This document shows, in pieces, positions 10,016 through 21,572 of a stretch of DNA of 64,000 nt. The translations under genes and the position numbers were made by a program. The DNA lies in contig CM051508.1 of NCBI GenBank assembly GCA_028015205.1, positions 14,340,001-14,404,000 on the forward strand. Reading direction: 5' to 3'. The DNA is from Mytilisepta virgata (lineage: Eukaryota > Mollusca > Bivalvia > Mytilida > Mytilidae). The notes beneath the pieces are model-generated. The model was given only the letters and a program-made list of their open reading frames with translations, was not told where the DNA came from and searched no databases. Every line of letters starts with the position of its first letter. Position 1 is the stretch's first letter.

Positions 10016-11192
10016 TTAATTCCCCATTATGATAATCATTGTTACCAAATGAAGATCTTTGATTCCACGAGTTTGAGCTGTACCAGCGACGACAAGTGAC
10101 ATTAAGTGGCCAGAAATCAGGAGACAGTATTTGTGGAGCGTTTTCACTAGCTACGTTGAGTTTTGCAGATAATGACCCATTCTGAGAGTTAAATAACACC
10201 AAGTGGGTAACTTTTACACCTTTATTTGTCAGAAAGTTTAGGATTGCATTCTTTGTTGACCGAGAGTCTATGTTACGTATATAAAATCTTGAAGTGCGAT
10301 GTTTCGTAACACCAACAAAAAAGTCGATCGACGGGTCGCAAGGTTTTGCTGTAGGTATGTTTTTATCAATGCAGACCGGTATATGATAAACAATGTCCTT
10401 TTCGTTCATTTGATGAGTAGAACAAGTTTGACTATCGGCTGATTTACTTTCAGCGTTCTCACAAAGTTCCGACGAATCATCACTTCTATTAATATTTAAC
10501 GGTAAGGTAGGTTGCGGTGTTGTACAATTAGTTTGACCTGTTGACGGATTAACGGTTTTATTTAACATGACATGATCACTTGAACTGTTTATATTACCTT
10601 GCGATTCGTGAGTACCTTTCGACAAGGGTGGACTATTGGGGCTATGTGCAGGTGAAACAGTTGACGCATAAGTTTGTCTGTTCACTTTCATATCAAGTAT
10701 TGTTTTCTCTAAATACTGTGCATATTTACTAATTCTATCGAGCTCTGACTCAGTCTGCGATTTTAATACATTAATGTCTTTCTCAGAGACAGTACCAATT
10801 TTTGTAATAGTGCTTGATAATCGTTTGTCTAAGGTTTCAATGATATTGTTTTTGGACTGAAGATTTGCTTCTAGGGTTTGTATACGATCTGTTAAGGATT
10901 TGATTTCGTTCTCATGACGAACACATTGTTTCATTTTATCGGCAGTTTCACGTTTATAATTTTCTAGCTCTTCTATTCGTTCTACTAATTCATGTATAGT
11001 ACAGTTTATATCAACAAGAGAGGGAGGGGTCGGTTTATCATTTGATCTTTCTGGGTTTTGTCTTTGTGAAGTTTTGCAAAATACGTCTTTAATTTCCGTG
11101 TTATCACCATGTAGAAACAAATAAATACTATGACAGTCTTCGGAATATTTCTCAATACTGGTATATCGGACAGTTGTTCTGCGTGTTACCAA
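9990..11192 (-). CDS. LINE ORF1: coiled-coil RNA-binding-type protein
   Basis: An open frame of 400 codons directly upstream of ORF2. The first codon of the open region is TTG; the first ATG is codon 87 (about 10934), so the true N-terminus is probably missing or lies beyond a mutation. A long heptad-rich coiled coil runs from about residue 64 to 175. It is followed by a Ser/Thr/Pro-rich linker and a C-terminal folded region (about 290-375, FFVGVTKHRTSRFYIRNI onward) that resembles the RRM-like end of ORF1 proteins. Such proteins bind element RNA and form ribonucleoprotein particles. Assignment rests on position, coiled coil and C-terminal pattern. Confidence 0.7.
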   Translation of the reverse strand: MVTRRTTVRYTSIEKYSEDCHSIYLFLHGDNTEIKDVFCKTSQRQNPERSNDKPTPPSLVDINCTIHELVERIEELENYKRETADKMKQCVRHENEIKSLTDRIQTLEANLQSKNNIIETLDKRLSSTITKIGTVSEKDINVLKSQTESELDRISKYAQYLEKTILDMKVNRQTYASTVSPAHSPNSPPLSKGTHESQGNINSSSDHVMLNKTVNPSTGQTNCTTPQPTLPLNINRSDDSSELCENAESKSADSQTCSTHQMNEKDIVYHIPVCIDKNIPTAKPCDPSIDFFVGVTKHRTSRFYIRNIDSRSTKNAILNFLTNKGVKVTHLVLFNSQNGSLSAKLNVASENAPQILSPDFWPLNVTCRRWYSSNSWNQRSSFGNNDYHNGELIHYHKKIL

Positions 11193-11639
11193 TTACCATA
11201 TTTTTTTTTTATCAATATCAGCGTTTTGACAGTCTTGTTTCTATATATATAAAAATAGTAATAGTTTTTCTATATGAACAAAAGGTGTTCAGTTTTGTGA
11301 AAAAAGTCAATAATTATTTAAAACATTGTGAAAAATTAAATCAAATGGGTTAAAACAGAATAACAAAAATCCAACTAAACTCTACTTTGAATGCAACACC
11401 GTCTTGCTCGTGCAAATTTTTCATAGATTACATATATCTAATAGAGTCACAGAAATATCGCCTTTAAGAAAAGGAAAAGGCACAATGAGGAATTTAACAT
11501 TTTCTCTTTTGATATTGATTTTAGTGTTCAAGCTATCCTTAATTTATTTTGTTCGTTCCTACATGACTGCTGTAAAGGTTGTGACTAATGTTAAAAAAAA
11601 ACAGAAAATGCTGTTTTATGAATTACTTCCGACTCAATG

Positions 11640-11990
11640 TTACATCAACCGTTACATAGGAGTTTTTGGTCTAAGGTCATATTACGGCAGCCTTTGTACT
11701 ATCTAACAAAATGCTACAAAATAAAGTATTGAATACTACAGTTATATTCTCAGTAATTTCATTAAATTCCAGGAAATGCAATAAATACATCAACCGTTAG
11801 ATATGAGTTTTGGTCTAAGGTCAATATGAGTTTTGGTCTAAGGTCAATATGAGATTTGGTCTAAGGTCAATATGAGTTTTGGTCTAAGGTCAATTTACGG
11901 CAGTCTTTGTACTACTTAACAAAATGTTACAACACAAAGCATTTAATACAACTGTAATATTCTTATTAAATTCCAGGAAATGCCATAAAG
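11640..11990 (+). repeat. Nested tandem repeats (about 165-bp duplication with a 23-bp array inside)
   Basis: A block of about 165 bp (CATCAACCGTTA, then GGTCTAAGGTCA, then TTTGTACTA, then AAATTCCAGGAAATGC) occurs twice. In the second copy the unit ATGAGTTTTGGTCTAAGGTC (23 bp with AAT) is expanded four times at 11803-11894. The array probably arose by slippage. Confidence 0.85.
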
Positions 11991-12394
11991 CATTAAATCA
12001 GACCACAAATACATATTCAATCGTGACATCCTAAGTGCTAATTACATAAAATAGCCTAAACTTGTCATATAATTCTTCTCCTGTCTATTATATTTGACGT
12101 CTCAGGCTACATCATACCATCAAAAAATTCTCACTAACGAGAAAATGCCATTGACAAAATTTATATTCTGTTATTGTAGAAATTGCCTATCTATCTAAGG
12201 CGCTATACTTTCCGCTTCTAAGATTCCCTGGAGATTATAATCATTGATATTTACCATCCAATAAATCTTTACGTGCTGTTTTTATTAACTATTTTTTTCT
12301 TTTGAGAATGATCAAAGTTATGAATTTGCTAACCTGTTTCAATCATTCTGTTCTTGTGAATTTTGTTAGAATAAATTCTCTGATACCAGTTTTG

Positions 12395-12475
12395 ATGCAT
12401 GTGATGTGCACATTTCGTCGATTTACGACTCATCAGTTATGCTCAAGGCCAAAAATGTTGAAAACCAAACAAAAA
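12395..12475 (-). repeat. Dispersed repeat with hammerhead-ribozyme-like core (copy C)
   Basis: On the minus strand CTGATGA (12436-12430) is followed by GTCG, loop TAAAT, CGAC and GAAA (12416-12413): an intact core and stem II. Stem III can pair ATGTG with CACAT around loop CACAT directly after GAA. The nucleotide at the expected cleavage position is then G, which hammerheads do not cut, so this copy is probably inactive. Same family as 815-1005. Confidence 0.6.
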
Positions 12476-12704
12476 GCCAACAAGTGTAACAGAAAATTCA
12501 AAATGAATTCGCTTCCTCATTAAAACCTGCAGCTGATAAACAACTGCTGTTGTATTGTTTTTATAAGCTGGAGTATTTTACACATGCATCATGTGTTTGT
12601 TCGACTAATTACATCTAACAAAACAGATTTTTTTTTACTTTTCTCAATTTAAGGAGTTAGGTATGACAATTCGTTGCTAAATCTCGGGCACTACTTAAGG
12701 TATT

Positions 12705-12970
12705 AGGACCACAAATTACCACGTGATTCTTCCAGATGTCCCGGATGTTCCACATAACGTAATGGCAATGTCCTCGGTAATTACTGGCAAACGTCGGCAA
12801 TGCAATATACCTAACTTATTTTCTCCATACAAACAATATACCGTTATTGACTACGTCCCAGGACTACAGCTGTTTGTTTGACACGAGGACTGAACTGTTG
12901 CCCGTATACTGAGGGCAACAGTTCAGTCAGATGGGTGTCCGAGGAACCAGTCAATAACTATTTTGTTATA
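12705..12970 (+). mobile_element. Diverged MITE relic next to a nested hairpin
   Basis: 12705-12800 aligns by eye with the MITE copies at 28001-28266 and 53012-53265 (AGGACCACAAATTACCACGTG, CCCGGATGTTCCA, CCTCGGTAATTA). It is followed by a hairpin: GTTATTGACT near 12843 against AGTCAATAAC near 12952, and inside it GACTGAACTGTTGCC against GGCAACAGTTCAGTC at about 12890-12928. Confidence 0.5.
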
Positions 12971-14489
12971 CCATATAATTACCAATGCTTTATACTGACG
13001 TACAATTATTCTTCCGATTTTGCGTTAGCTAACGCGGAATAAATTTAAATCTATAGTAAAAAATTAAACCCATTTTACGTCTAAATTCCTTTTTTAGCCT
13101 TGAAATTGAATTGGTCAGGACTTGAAATTGAATTGGCATTGAACCTGCTCGAAGTCGCCATTTTTACAATTTTTATGTTAAACAGACATGACGACGATAG
13201 TGATCTGTACGTCGAGCTGCTATTGATAGTAACCAATCAAAATAAGGCAAGCGGTCAAACAGTTCGGATCCAGTCCAACAGTGGTCAAGAGTTTAGGAAT
13301 TTGAAGGATCTGAGCATTGTTGTAAAAATGTTAAAATGTTGATTATAAAATGTATTATATTTATAAAGGAAAAAATCAAAAGGTATAAAAATGACGTGTA
13401 TTTCAATTTGAGAAGACATGTCTACATAATTCTTTCTTTAACCGCTTGATTAATCAGTTAATTTCCAGATGATTAAAAAAAGTTTCGTATTAATATCATT
13501 ATGTTCTAAACAATTTAAAAATTAAAAAAATGACACAGAAATTCTTATACAGACAATGTTCGGCGGATAGTTAAGACATTCTGTGAATTTTCATATTGAT
13601 TAAAACTTTTAATTAGCTTCTGACAATGCTTATACCATGTATACATCAGGGAACAACCAATGAACTTTCACGTGAGAAGGGAGAATTTCACTTCCTTCCA
13701 CGCTAAAAATTAAGTATACTAATTGATCCCAAAGGCATATTCATTTTCAATGGTGAACAGGATCTACGATAAATTGCATAATCTTAAATTATCCGAGGCA
13801 GAATATTCTTCATTAAATGACAAGACTATACAAGCCTATGTATAGCCAGTTCACAAGCATGAAAAATATAAAATTTAATTTTCAAAGTAGGAAAGTCTGA
13901 CAATAATTTAGGTACACTAAAGCGCTAACTTCTTCTTCTTTATTCTGTAAATTCCCCCTTGTTAGGAGCACCTGGAGATTCCGGTACGAAATAACAATGT
14001 TTATATTAAAACTGATTAAAAGCTTCCACCACAAATCTTAAGAATATCCCCCACCATATGCATACTGACAGTGACTGTACATATACGTATACATATATTG
14101 CAAGCAGTTAGCGTATTCTGGTTATATATATATTGAACACAGACTAAAAGAAGGTGAGCTTATTATTATTGATCCATAACATCTATGTTCATCATCCCTT
14201 TAGCGGTGTACACTTATCATACTGACATGACTGACTGTCAATTGAGTATTGTTTTAATTTACTCAATGAGTAGTCTTGAGTATGCGTTTTAACGGAAGTT
14301 TTTCCTAACATTTCAAATTTAATATTACGGCCTAAGTTAAATGGAATATACTTTGATAGGGTTCAATTATATTATAAAATAAAACAATTTTAAAATTAAA
14401 TTGGGTGACATGGATAAACATATACAATCGGCTTTATGATCTAAAAGGTCATATATAATGCATGATTAACAACAAACATAATATATTAA

Positions 14490-14712
14490 AAGGCCAGAAA
14501 CAAGTAAAAGATCATGAATTTCGAATTTAAAATCTAAAAGTCCATAATTAAATTTGAGTTCTGACTGGAAATAGTTTGACCATCAAATATCAAAGATATC
14601 ATTTTAAAAAGGCCAGAAAAAAGTACAAATCATGAATGTTGAATTTAAAATCTAAAACATCATATTTAAATTTGAATTTTAACTTGAAATAGTTTGACCA
14701 TCAAGGGAGGCA
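14490..14712 (+). repeat. Tandem duplication, unit about 125 bp
   Basis: Two diverged copies of a block beginning AGGCCAGAAA and ending GAAATAGTTTGACCATCAA lie in tandem. Confidence 0.75.
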
Positions 14713-15696
14713 AAATTATTTTTAAACATGTTAGAATGTTTGAATTTTGAGTTTGCAGAGTAATTCGTTGAAGACATCACGATCCCCAAACATGTTCCTG
14801 TACTTTACACCCGATTAATAAACTAAAAATATATTTGCTTGATCTAATGGAATCTTATTTTTGGACTAAATAAGACATTAAAATTGATGCTTATTTTTCA
14901 AGGTAAATCTAAATCAAAACAAAACTTAAGCAAACCAACGTTGAACACCGCAATTTAAAATAAGAAGTAACGGAAAAATTGTTATGAAAGGTTAGTAAGG
15001 GCAGGTATGTTTCCATCACATCGACATTTTATGTTGTAAAGACAGGATCAGGAAAATCCGAAGTGTCATTCAACAATCATAAATCGAGAGACAACAGAAA
15101 GTCAAGATGGGAAGAACAAGAACAAACAATTAACGAGAAAAAATACAAAAAACGCAAATAGAAAACAAAAAAACATGATAAGCAGCATGGAGCCCACCAA
15201 AAAGCCGGGGCTTAATTCAGGTTGTCTGAAAGAAAACTGCAACAGAATATACCTTCATCTGTTAATCACGATATCCGTAAAATTTCTTCAGTTAACTAAA
15301 GCAGAAAAAATCTCACACCAACAAGGGTATGTGACAGTAATTTTCCATAACAATTGGACAAAAATGATATATTATTATGAAGTAAAGCATATTTGACAGT
15401 TGTAATAATAATAAATCTGACCATCCAATTATTTTGTCGGTCAGTTTCTAGATAAAACAATCATATTATATAACGGTCTGTAACGTCAAGGTTAGGAAGC
15501 CAAACAGAGTGCGGCGGTCATTGCTGCAAGAAAAATTGGATAACACTTTTTAACGAGAACATTTATCAAGCTAGATAATGGTAATTCCTTTAGAGCTGAT
15601 AATATCTTTAACGATGCCTTTAATGGTTTGTGTAAGAATTTATCTTTCAAGTATTATCGCAAATTTTGTCCTTTATTTGTTTTTTCAATTACTTAA

Positions 15697-15969
15697 GGTG
15701 GTACCTAACACTACAGGGACATAACTCTGTAAAATCAGCTAAACGTTTTAATAACGTTGTGTTGTTAAAGGAATATTAAGCTTTTCAATGATCAATATTA
15801 GTGTTTGTCAAACTTCTATACAATCAGTGTAATTTTTCTGATGAATTGGTTGGTTCAAATGTTTTGAAATTTTAAAATTTTTGTCAATGGGTCAAAGTAA
15901 ATACTTTGTCAAAATTTTATGAAAATTAAACGAGCCAAATTAATTTTAGTGAAAGTGTTGGGTACCACC
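15697..15969 (+). mobile_element. TTAA-flanked MITE, copy 1 (273 bp)
   Basis: Termini GGTGGTACCTAACACT and its near-complement AGTGTTGGGTACCACC are flanked by TTAA on both sides (15693-15696, 15970-15973). A TTAA target duplication is the signature of piggyBac-type transposition. It has no coding capacity. The copy at 48897-49169 is the same length in opposite orientation and differs at about seven positions by eye. Confidence 0.85.
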
Positions 15970-17574
15970 TTAAGAAAACAAAACTGAACAAAACAGTGTA
16001 ATGAGGTGTAAATGATTGGAAAAAAAAAACTAGAAATAGAGGTGTGTCCTGTCACCAGATTTCATATAATATAATACATGGCATACAATGACATATAACA
16101 GTTGAAAAACCTACTAAAACGTATTTATCTGATAAATCTTGTTTAAGAAACGGGGGATTATGATAATGAAAATAAAGCGAAAATTGACGAGACCTTCAAA
16201 ACGGATTGAGCCATCGGTCGTGTTCGAGCGATCCAAGTTCGAGCTACCGATGTTCGATTGTATATATGTACATGATAAAAATAACGATCATCTGTTTTTC
16301 TTGTATTCAACCGTCTGTCTTCGTTCATTTGTGTTTATTTCATTTGCATATATGTCGAGGAGAGCTACTCTTGGCCTTCTGGCTGTTGGCTATCCTCTAT
16401 AAAAAAATTCATTAAATTAAATTCTAATATGACGGCCTTCAGAGGCTTTTGGACCACAAGCGTGGTAAAAAATTAGTTTCCATATGAGCTGCACGCGACT
16501 TAGTTGGCTGTTCTAGTGTTACTCCCACCGGAATTCTGAGAACCCATCGCTAGCGCTCAGGGTAAAATAAAAGGCATAAAGGCCAGCCCGTGGTAAAACA
16601 ATGATAAACTGGAGTCTCCGTGAATTATTTCTTAATTAAACCTCTGATCTTTGGAAAGAATCGGTTGTTTTCTTTAGACATGTTAGAGTTTACATCACAT
16701 TGAGGTCAATTGGCTTATACATCTGTTTTGCATATTGTCATGATTGTGTTGACCAGTGGCGTGTAGTGAAGGAAAGTTGAGTACCTGTTAAGAACTATAC
16801 ACTAACCTTCTGTAGAAAAAAAATTGGCAATCCTTAACGAATAAGAATGAGTTTGAACAAACTTCCCTAAGTGTGAGTAATGAATTGCGTTGTTTACTAA
16901 ATGTGAATTAAATAATACAGAAGACATAAAAGAGATCCATTAGATAATTAGAGAACTGATCCCAGAATTAATTGAAGTATTTTCACAACAATTCGACAGG
17001 TTTCAAACGAATTTTAATATGGATAATTTACAATATCCTTGGAGATAAAGAGATCGCGATAATCTAAATAAGACAAACAAATGGATACGAATCTGCCGCA
17101 ATCTATTTGAAATGTGAAGTGTTGACAGTATTTATTTTCTATTCTGTGATTTCTACGTCGGAATATTATGTAATAGCTGAAATTAGGTAATAATTCCGAG
17201 TCTCTCTTGCATTGACAAGATTAGTTTTTGTTTCAAGGGGCTGCATGCTATAAAGATGAAAGCGCAATAATAGAACGGCTTTATTTCTACTAAAACCGTA
17301 TTCAACGATTAAACTTAAAATTGTATTCATCCGATAAATGGTTTTTATATTGAAGTATAGCATGGATTTACCCACTTATTACAAAACGAACCGTTGTCGA
17401 ACAATTCCTCTGCAACTCGAACTATACTTTAGATATAGAAGATACGGCATATATTTAATGTGACATTTGAGACTTAATTAGAAAATATTTATATTTTTGC
17501 AAGAAAACATCTGTTTTTGATACATTGTAGATTGGTGTAGCAGTTTTGACTATCTATCATTTTTAAAGATAGTG

Positions 17575-17846
17575 TGTTTGTTTGTTTGTTTAGTTGGAGT
17601 TTTACGCAGTTTTCAGCACATTTGGCTATTTCGCGGCGGCCATTTTTTATTTGTGGAGGAAGCGGGAGTGACCGGAGAGAATCACCAACCTTCGGTAGGA
17701 AAATTGGCAATCCTTGTCAATTTTAAATCGGAGTCGAACAAACCCCGCCACAGGTGAGATTCGAACTCACAACCTCAGTTTTGACACATAAGTGATAATT
17801 AGTAGTCATGACGAACTACCTAGACCACTCGGCCACCGAGGCCCCA
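17575..17846 (-). mobile_element. tRNA-derived SINE with recognisable A and B boxes
   Basis: On the minus strand the head reads GGCCTCGGTGGCCGAGTGG (A box TGGCCGAGTGG at 17835-17825). B box GAGTTCGAATCTC lies at 17768-17756. This order and the long A-B spacing resemble a Ser/Leu-type tRNA with a long variable arm. The body shares GGCAATCCTTGTCAATTTTA and CGGAGTCGAAC with 5135-5565. It is too altered after the B box to be a tRNA gene. Confidence 0.7.
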
Positions 17847-17959
17847 AAGATAATGTGAGTGGTCGATCCTTTCAGGTCTATTTATTTGCTTTGCTGGTGT
17901 TAGGTTTAATGTACTCTACTAATTGCGTCTGTTCTATTCTCTGAGATCTCACAAAACAT

Positions 17960-18335
17960 GTTTTGCGCCTGTCCCAAGTCAGGAGCATGTTTAACCCCGC
18001 CGCATTTTTGCGCCTGTCCCAATTCAGGACCATGTTTAACCCCGCCGCATTTTTGCGCCTGCCCCAAGTCAGGAATCTCTAGCCTTTATTAGTCTTGCAT
18101 TTTTTTAAAAATTTTGGTTCATTTTTATGTTTCGGAGTTTAGTGTGCCGTCCATTTTGCTGAACTTGTATACATTATTGTTTAGGGGCCAGCTGAAGCCC
18201 GCCTCCGGGTGAGGGATTTTCTCGCTGCGTTTAAGAGCCATTGGTAGCTGTTTTCTGATCTTTGGTCGCGTTTTTGTCTCTTTGACACATTCCCCGTTTC
18301 CATTCTCTATTCTACTGATTTTACTATGTGTTTGT
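17960..18335 (+). repeat. Dispersed repeat tail with 45-bp internal tandem units
   Basis: GCGCCTGTCCCAAGTCAGG recurs at 17965, 18010 and 18055 (period 45). It is followed by a conserved tail containing GGGGCCAGCTGAAG and CTCTTTGACACATTCCCC. The base composition is more GC-rich than the neighbours. It matches my memory of a sequence abundant in mussel transcripts, probably a retroelement 3' end. The reverse-strand reading frame through it is incidental. Confidence 0.55.
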
Positions 18336-18371
18336 TTGGTTATTTGTCCGGCTACTGTCAAAGTTGCAAAG

Positions 18372-18508
18372 CTGGTTCCCGTCTCACAAACATTCGTACA
18401 ACTACGGTTAGTCATAAGGTTTGTTTGATCTAATTTCCGGTCTCCAATGTCATTTTTCGTGTACCAGTCTTGATCATACCCGTACGAATGTTTGTAAAAC
18501 GGGAACCT
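18372..18508. repeat. Inverted repeat (hairpin) with about 26-bp arms
   Basis: GGTTCCCGTCTCACAAACA near 18373 and TGTTTGTAAAACGGGAACC ending near 18507 are imperfect complements, with CATTCGTAC/GTACGAATG at the inner ends and a loop of about 80 bp. Confidence 0.75.
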
Positions 18509-20396
18509 GGAAAACAAAGTACTCAATGGGCTCGTTTGACTACAGTAAACTAGCGTTGTTATCTCATCAAGAATTTGTTCATATTATTTTCATTTCCAAA
18601 TGAAATGCCTACAATATAGTTCAAATGTGTCGAACACTTCAAATCGACCTTTAAGAACAAATGTCTTCCCGTTTTAGCTTTCAAGAGAGGTAATTTAGTT
18701 TAAAATATCGTTACTTCAGTAATCTGACACTCATCCTAAATCTGGCTGTTGTAGGAGTCAATATGATATATTGGGTCTAGAGTCCATTTGAACCTATCAT
18801 GAAACATGTTTTTTCTTTGCATAATTCAACTGTAGACATATTTCTAATTGGTCTATTGTGTGCGAAGACTTTAAACTAACCCTCCACAATAGAACAGCAG
18901 CTGTTTCTGTCCGCTAATTAGTGTATTCTTCAAATAAAGGGTTGGCTTTAGTATTGTAAAACAGCTATTTTTGTAGATGTTCTACGCTTTCTGTAAACAT
19001 TCATTTCAACATATGTGTAGGTTACATTTATATAGATAAAAAATATCTTAAGGATGATCGCTGGTCTAATAGGAAATAAATAGGATTTGAAATAGGTGTT
19101 TTAGTTTGAGAGAACATATGAATAGTAAACAAATAAGCAAGAAAAAATATAGGTTCATGTACTCATTTTAGAGCTATAAGGCATTAAAAAGTTGCAGGAA
19201 ATGGGTTTTCTCTGGATTTTTTATTGTCTTTGCATTGACAACTACAGTCTCTCAAAGATGTATGAAAAAATAAAAAGGATTTCATAAAATTTTGTCAAAT
19301 ACCATTTTAAGGTATATATGATTGAATTATAAAAGAAAAAGTGGGGGGTTCATGGGAAAAAAATTTCATGTTTAAGAAATGGATAAAACCCAAGGATTCC
19401 GAAAATCTGACAAAAAGACCAAAACATGACCAGCGAGCATCCTTAAAGAAAGAAGGTTTATTTCGACAAATTACAAAACGGATAATGGAAAGGTCAGCAA
19501 AGACATACCAATCAATTAAACCTACCCAATCGAAAAACATTTAGACGAAAAGAAAATCATAATTTTCAAAAGTGAGTGGTGATAGTTTGACTTTAACACT
19601 AACCAGTTGTGGGGTTAAACTGATTTTATGGGTACTCAAACCTGCAACGTATCGATTATGACCCTCCTGTGTATAAAAGACATCATTAAAACCAATACAG
19701 TTTGCATACTAACGAGGTAAAAGAAGATAAAAAGAGTTTACATTTGATAGTTTGGTGGTTGCCTCTATCATTGACTTGGTACATATTTTTTATTGATATA
19801 CATTTGTACCGATTGTGTAGTTGGCTGTTGTATATGATATTAAGGGGTTTTTCTTTGTTTATATCTTGCGTTGTTATTTCTATGCCAATATGCCGTATTG
19901 CAAAGCCAGTTTTGATCTTTAACGGTTACAAAATGGATAATTGTCTTGAAAGTTTTAACTTTAAGAATATCTAAATTATTTTTCAGATGAAATCAGGATA
20001 ACATGACCAAAACAAGATATTACATAGTGCAATCAGTAAGGACTTTATAAATATGTTTATGCTTTGATGCCTACTTGCAGATTTTGCAGGATAAATGATT
20101 CAAGGAAAGGACAACAATGACAAATAATCCATAAATAGCAATACACCCTGGATAATCTGACTTTGTACAGACTTATTTTATGAACTGCTCTTTGGTTTAA
20201 AACTAGATGACATCACAAATACATTCGACCAATTTAATGAAAGTTATAATCATGTTATATTTTAGGACATAATAATTGTTATTTAGAACGTTTAGAATTT
20301 TAATAAGGTTATAATCTTTTCATAAAAAATCCGTTGCGTTTATTCATTTGATATCCTGCAAATAAGCTGATGCGAAATAGCACAATTAATTGACTT

Positions 20397-20678
20397 AGAG
20401 AGCAACCATTTGATTTTTATGGGGGTCTAGAATCAGATTTGAAATTAAAAGCCAGGACCAGGATTTTGGCAAAATAAAAAAGACAGGATCACTTTAGGTA
20501 TGAAAAAAATGCAGGACCTGTGTCAGTCAGGATTTTTTTTTTTTAGTTTAAATTTAAATAAAAATTGAGGCCGCAATAGCCACAAAAAAAATCAAGGACC
20601 AAAATTTCGACGAAAAAATAGGCAGGATCAAATATTTAATCCTAGCCCCCCATAAAACTCATATGGTTGCTCCCTTAG
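20397..20678. mobile_element. Short inverted-repeat element (MITE-like), about 280 bp
   Basis: Left terminus GAGAGCAACCATTTGATTTT then TATGGGGG; right terminus CCCCCCATAAAACTCATATG then GTTGCTCCC; the arms are about 30 bp and imperfectly complementary. CTTAGA lies at both outer ends and could be a target duplication. The interior is A-rich and non-coding. It lies within the GPCR intron. Confidence 0.7.
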
Positions 20679-20684
20679 AAATGT

Positions 20685-21572
20685 AATTTGTACGTTTTTT
20701 TAACTAAGGAAGCTTAACTGGAACAAAATAGTATACTGAATTAAATTTGAAGTAGAATTTGTACATTTTTGATATTATTCTAAGTAGAACTAAGGATACA
20801 GATAAACTGCAGCGAAATTGTACAAACAACTCTGATATAGAATTTGTACGTTTTTAAATTTTGTACCAACTTAAACAAAGGGTACAGCTAAACTGCATCG
20901 AAATAGTACAATATATTTATCAATTCTGATATATAATTTGTACGTTTTTAATTTTGTAACGACTTAAACTAGAGGTTTAGCTAAACTGCAGCGAAATTGT
21001 ACAATAAAATAAACATGAAAGAGAATGTGTACGTTTAGTTTGATATCATACCAACCAAAACTAAAGATACAACTTAAAAACTAACAATCTAAAGATACTA
21101 ATATTAGATATAGTAAATTTATACTATGCTGTATACGACGTATTTCAAGGAGTTACCTCTCATCAGCAGCATTAAAACCAAAATATTTGGAAGACCAAAA
21201 ACCAAACTTATATTAAACAAAAAGTACTCAACCAAAAATACCGAAATAGGAAGCCAAATTTCAGCTAAGGAGATCTACTTAACTTAACTCCTGCGAAATA
21301 AAAATTGAAATAGAATTTGCACATGTTGCTATCGTACCAAATTAAACAAAATGTACAGGTCAACTGCCTCGAAATACCACAATATATTAAATTTGAAATC
21401 AAATTTGTACGTTTTTGATATTGTACAAACGTAAACAAAGTGTACAGCTTAAATGATGCGAAATAGTACAATAGATTAAATTTGAAATAGAATTTGTACG
21501 TTTGTTTTGAAACGTTCAAATTCTAACTAAGGATACAACTAAACTCTTTCGCAAAAGTACAATGAAATAAAT
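20685..21572 (+). repeat. Satellite-like array, unit about 90 bp, abutting the GPCR splice donor
   Basis: About eight diverged units each contain AATTTGTACGTTTTT, a middle AGCTAAACTGCAGCGAAAT and an end GTACAATA...AAATTTGAAATAG. The array is interrupted at about 21060-21285 by unrelated sequence. It ends about 30 bp from the exon 21606-22660 donor, inside the intron. Short minus-strand open frames here are spurious. Confidence 0.8.

Larger units (their letters stand above)
6445..11192 (-). mobile_element. Non-LTR (LINE) retrotransposon, APE-endonuclease type
   Basis: A two-ORF element on the minus strand, sense to the host receptor gene. ORF1 (11192..9990) is followed by ORF2 (10015..6572), which encodes endonuclease plus reverse transcriptase. 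The 3' UTR runs below 6572 and the likely 3' end is near 6445, where the minus strand reads AAAGATGATGATGAACAG, a short-repeat tail like those of CR1/L2-type elements. The 5' end is uncertain: a stop codon lies just above 11192 and ORF1 lacks an early ATG, so the copy may be 5'-truncated there. I could not identify target-site duplications. Clade (CR1, L2, Jockey or other) is not assignable by eye. Confidence 0.85.

Noticed and set aside
17753..17846. Possible tRNA-Ser/Leu gene on the minus strand.
   Set aside because: The A and B boxes are present, but the acceptor and anticodon stems do not close and a long SINE-type body follows, shared with other copies.
18125..18526. 133-codon minus-strand reading frame.
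   Set aside because: It runs antisense through a dispersed repeat tail and a hairpin; the composition is explained by the repeat.
19307..19544. Lys-rich plus-strand frame and its antisense partner.
   Set aside because: No start context, splice sites or similarity, and both strands are open because the segment is A-rich.
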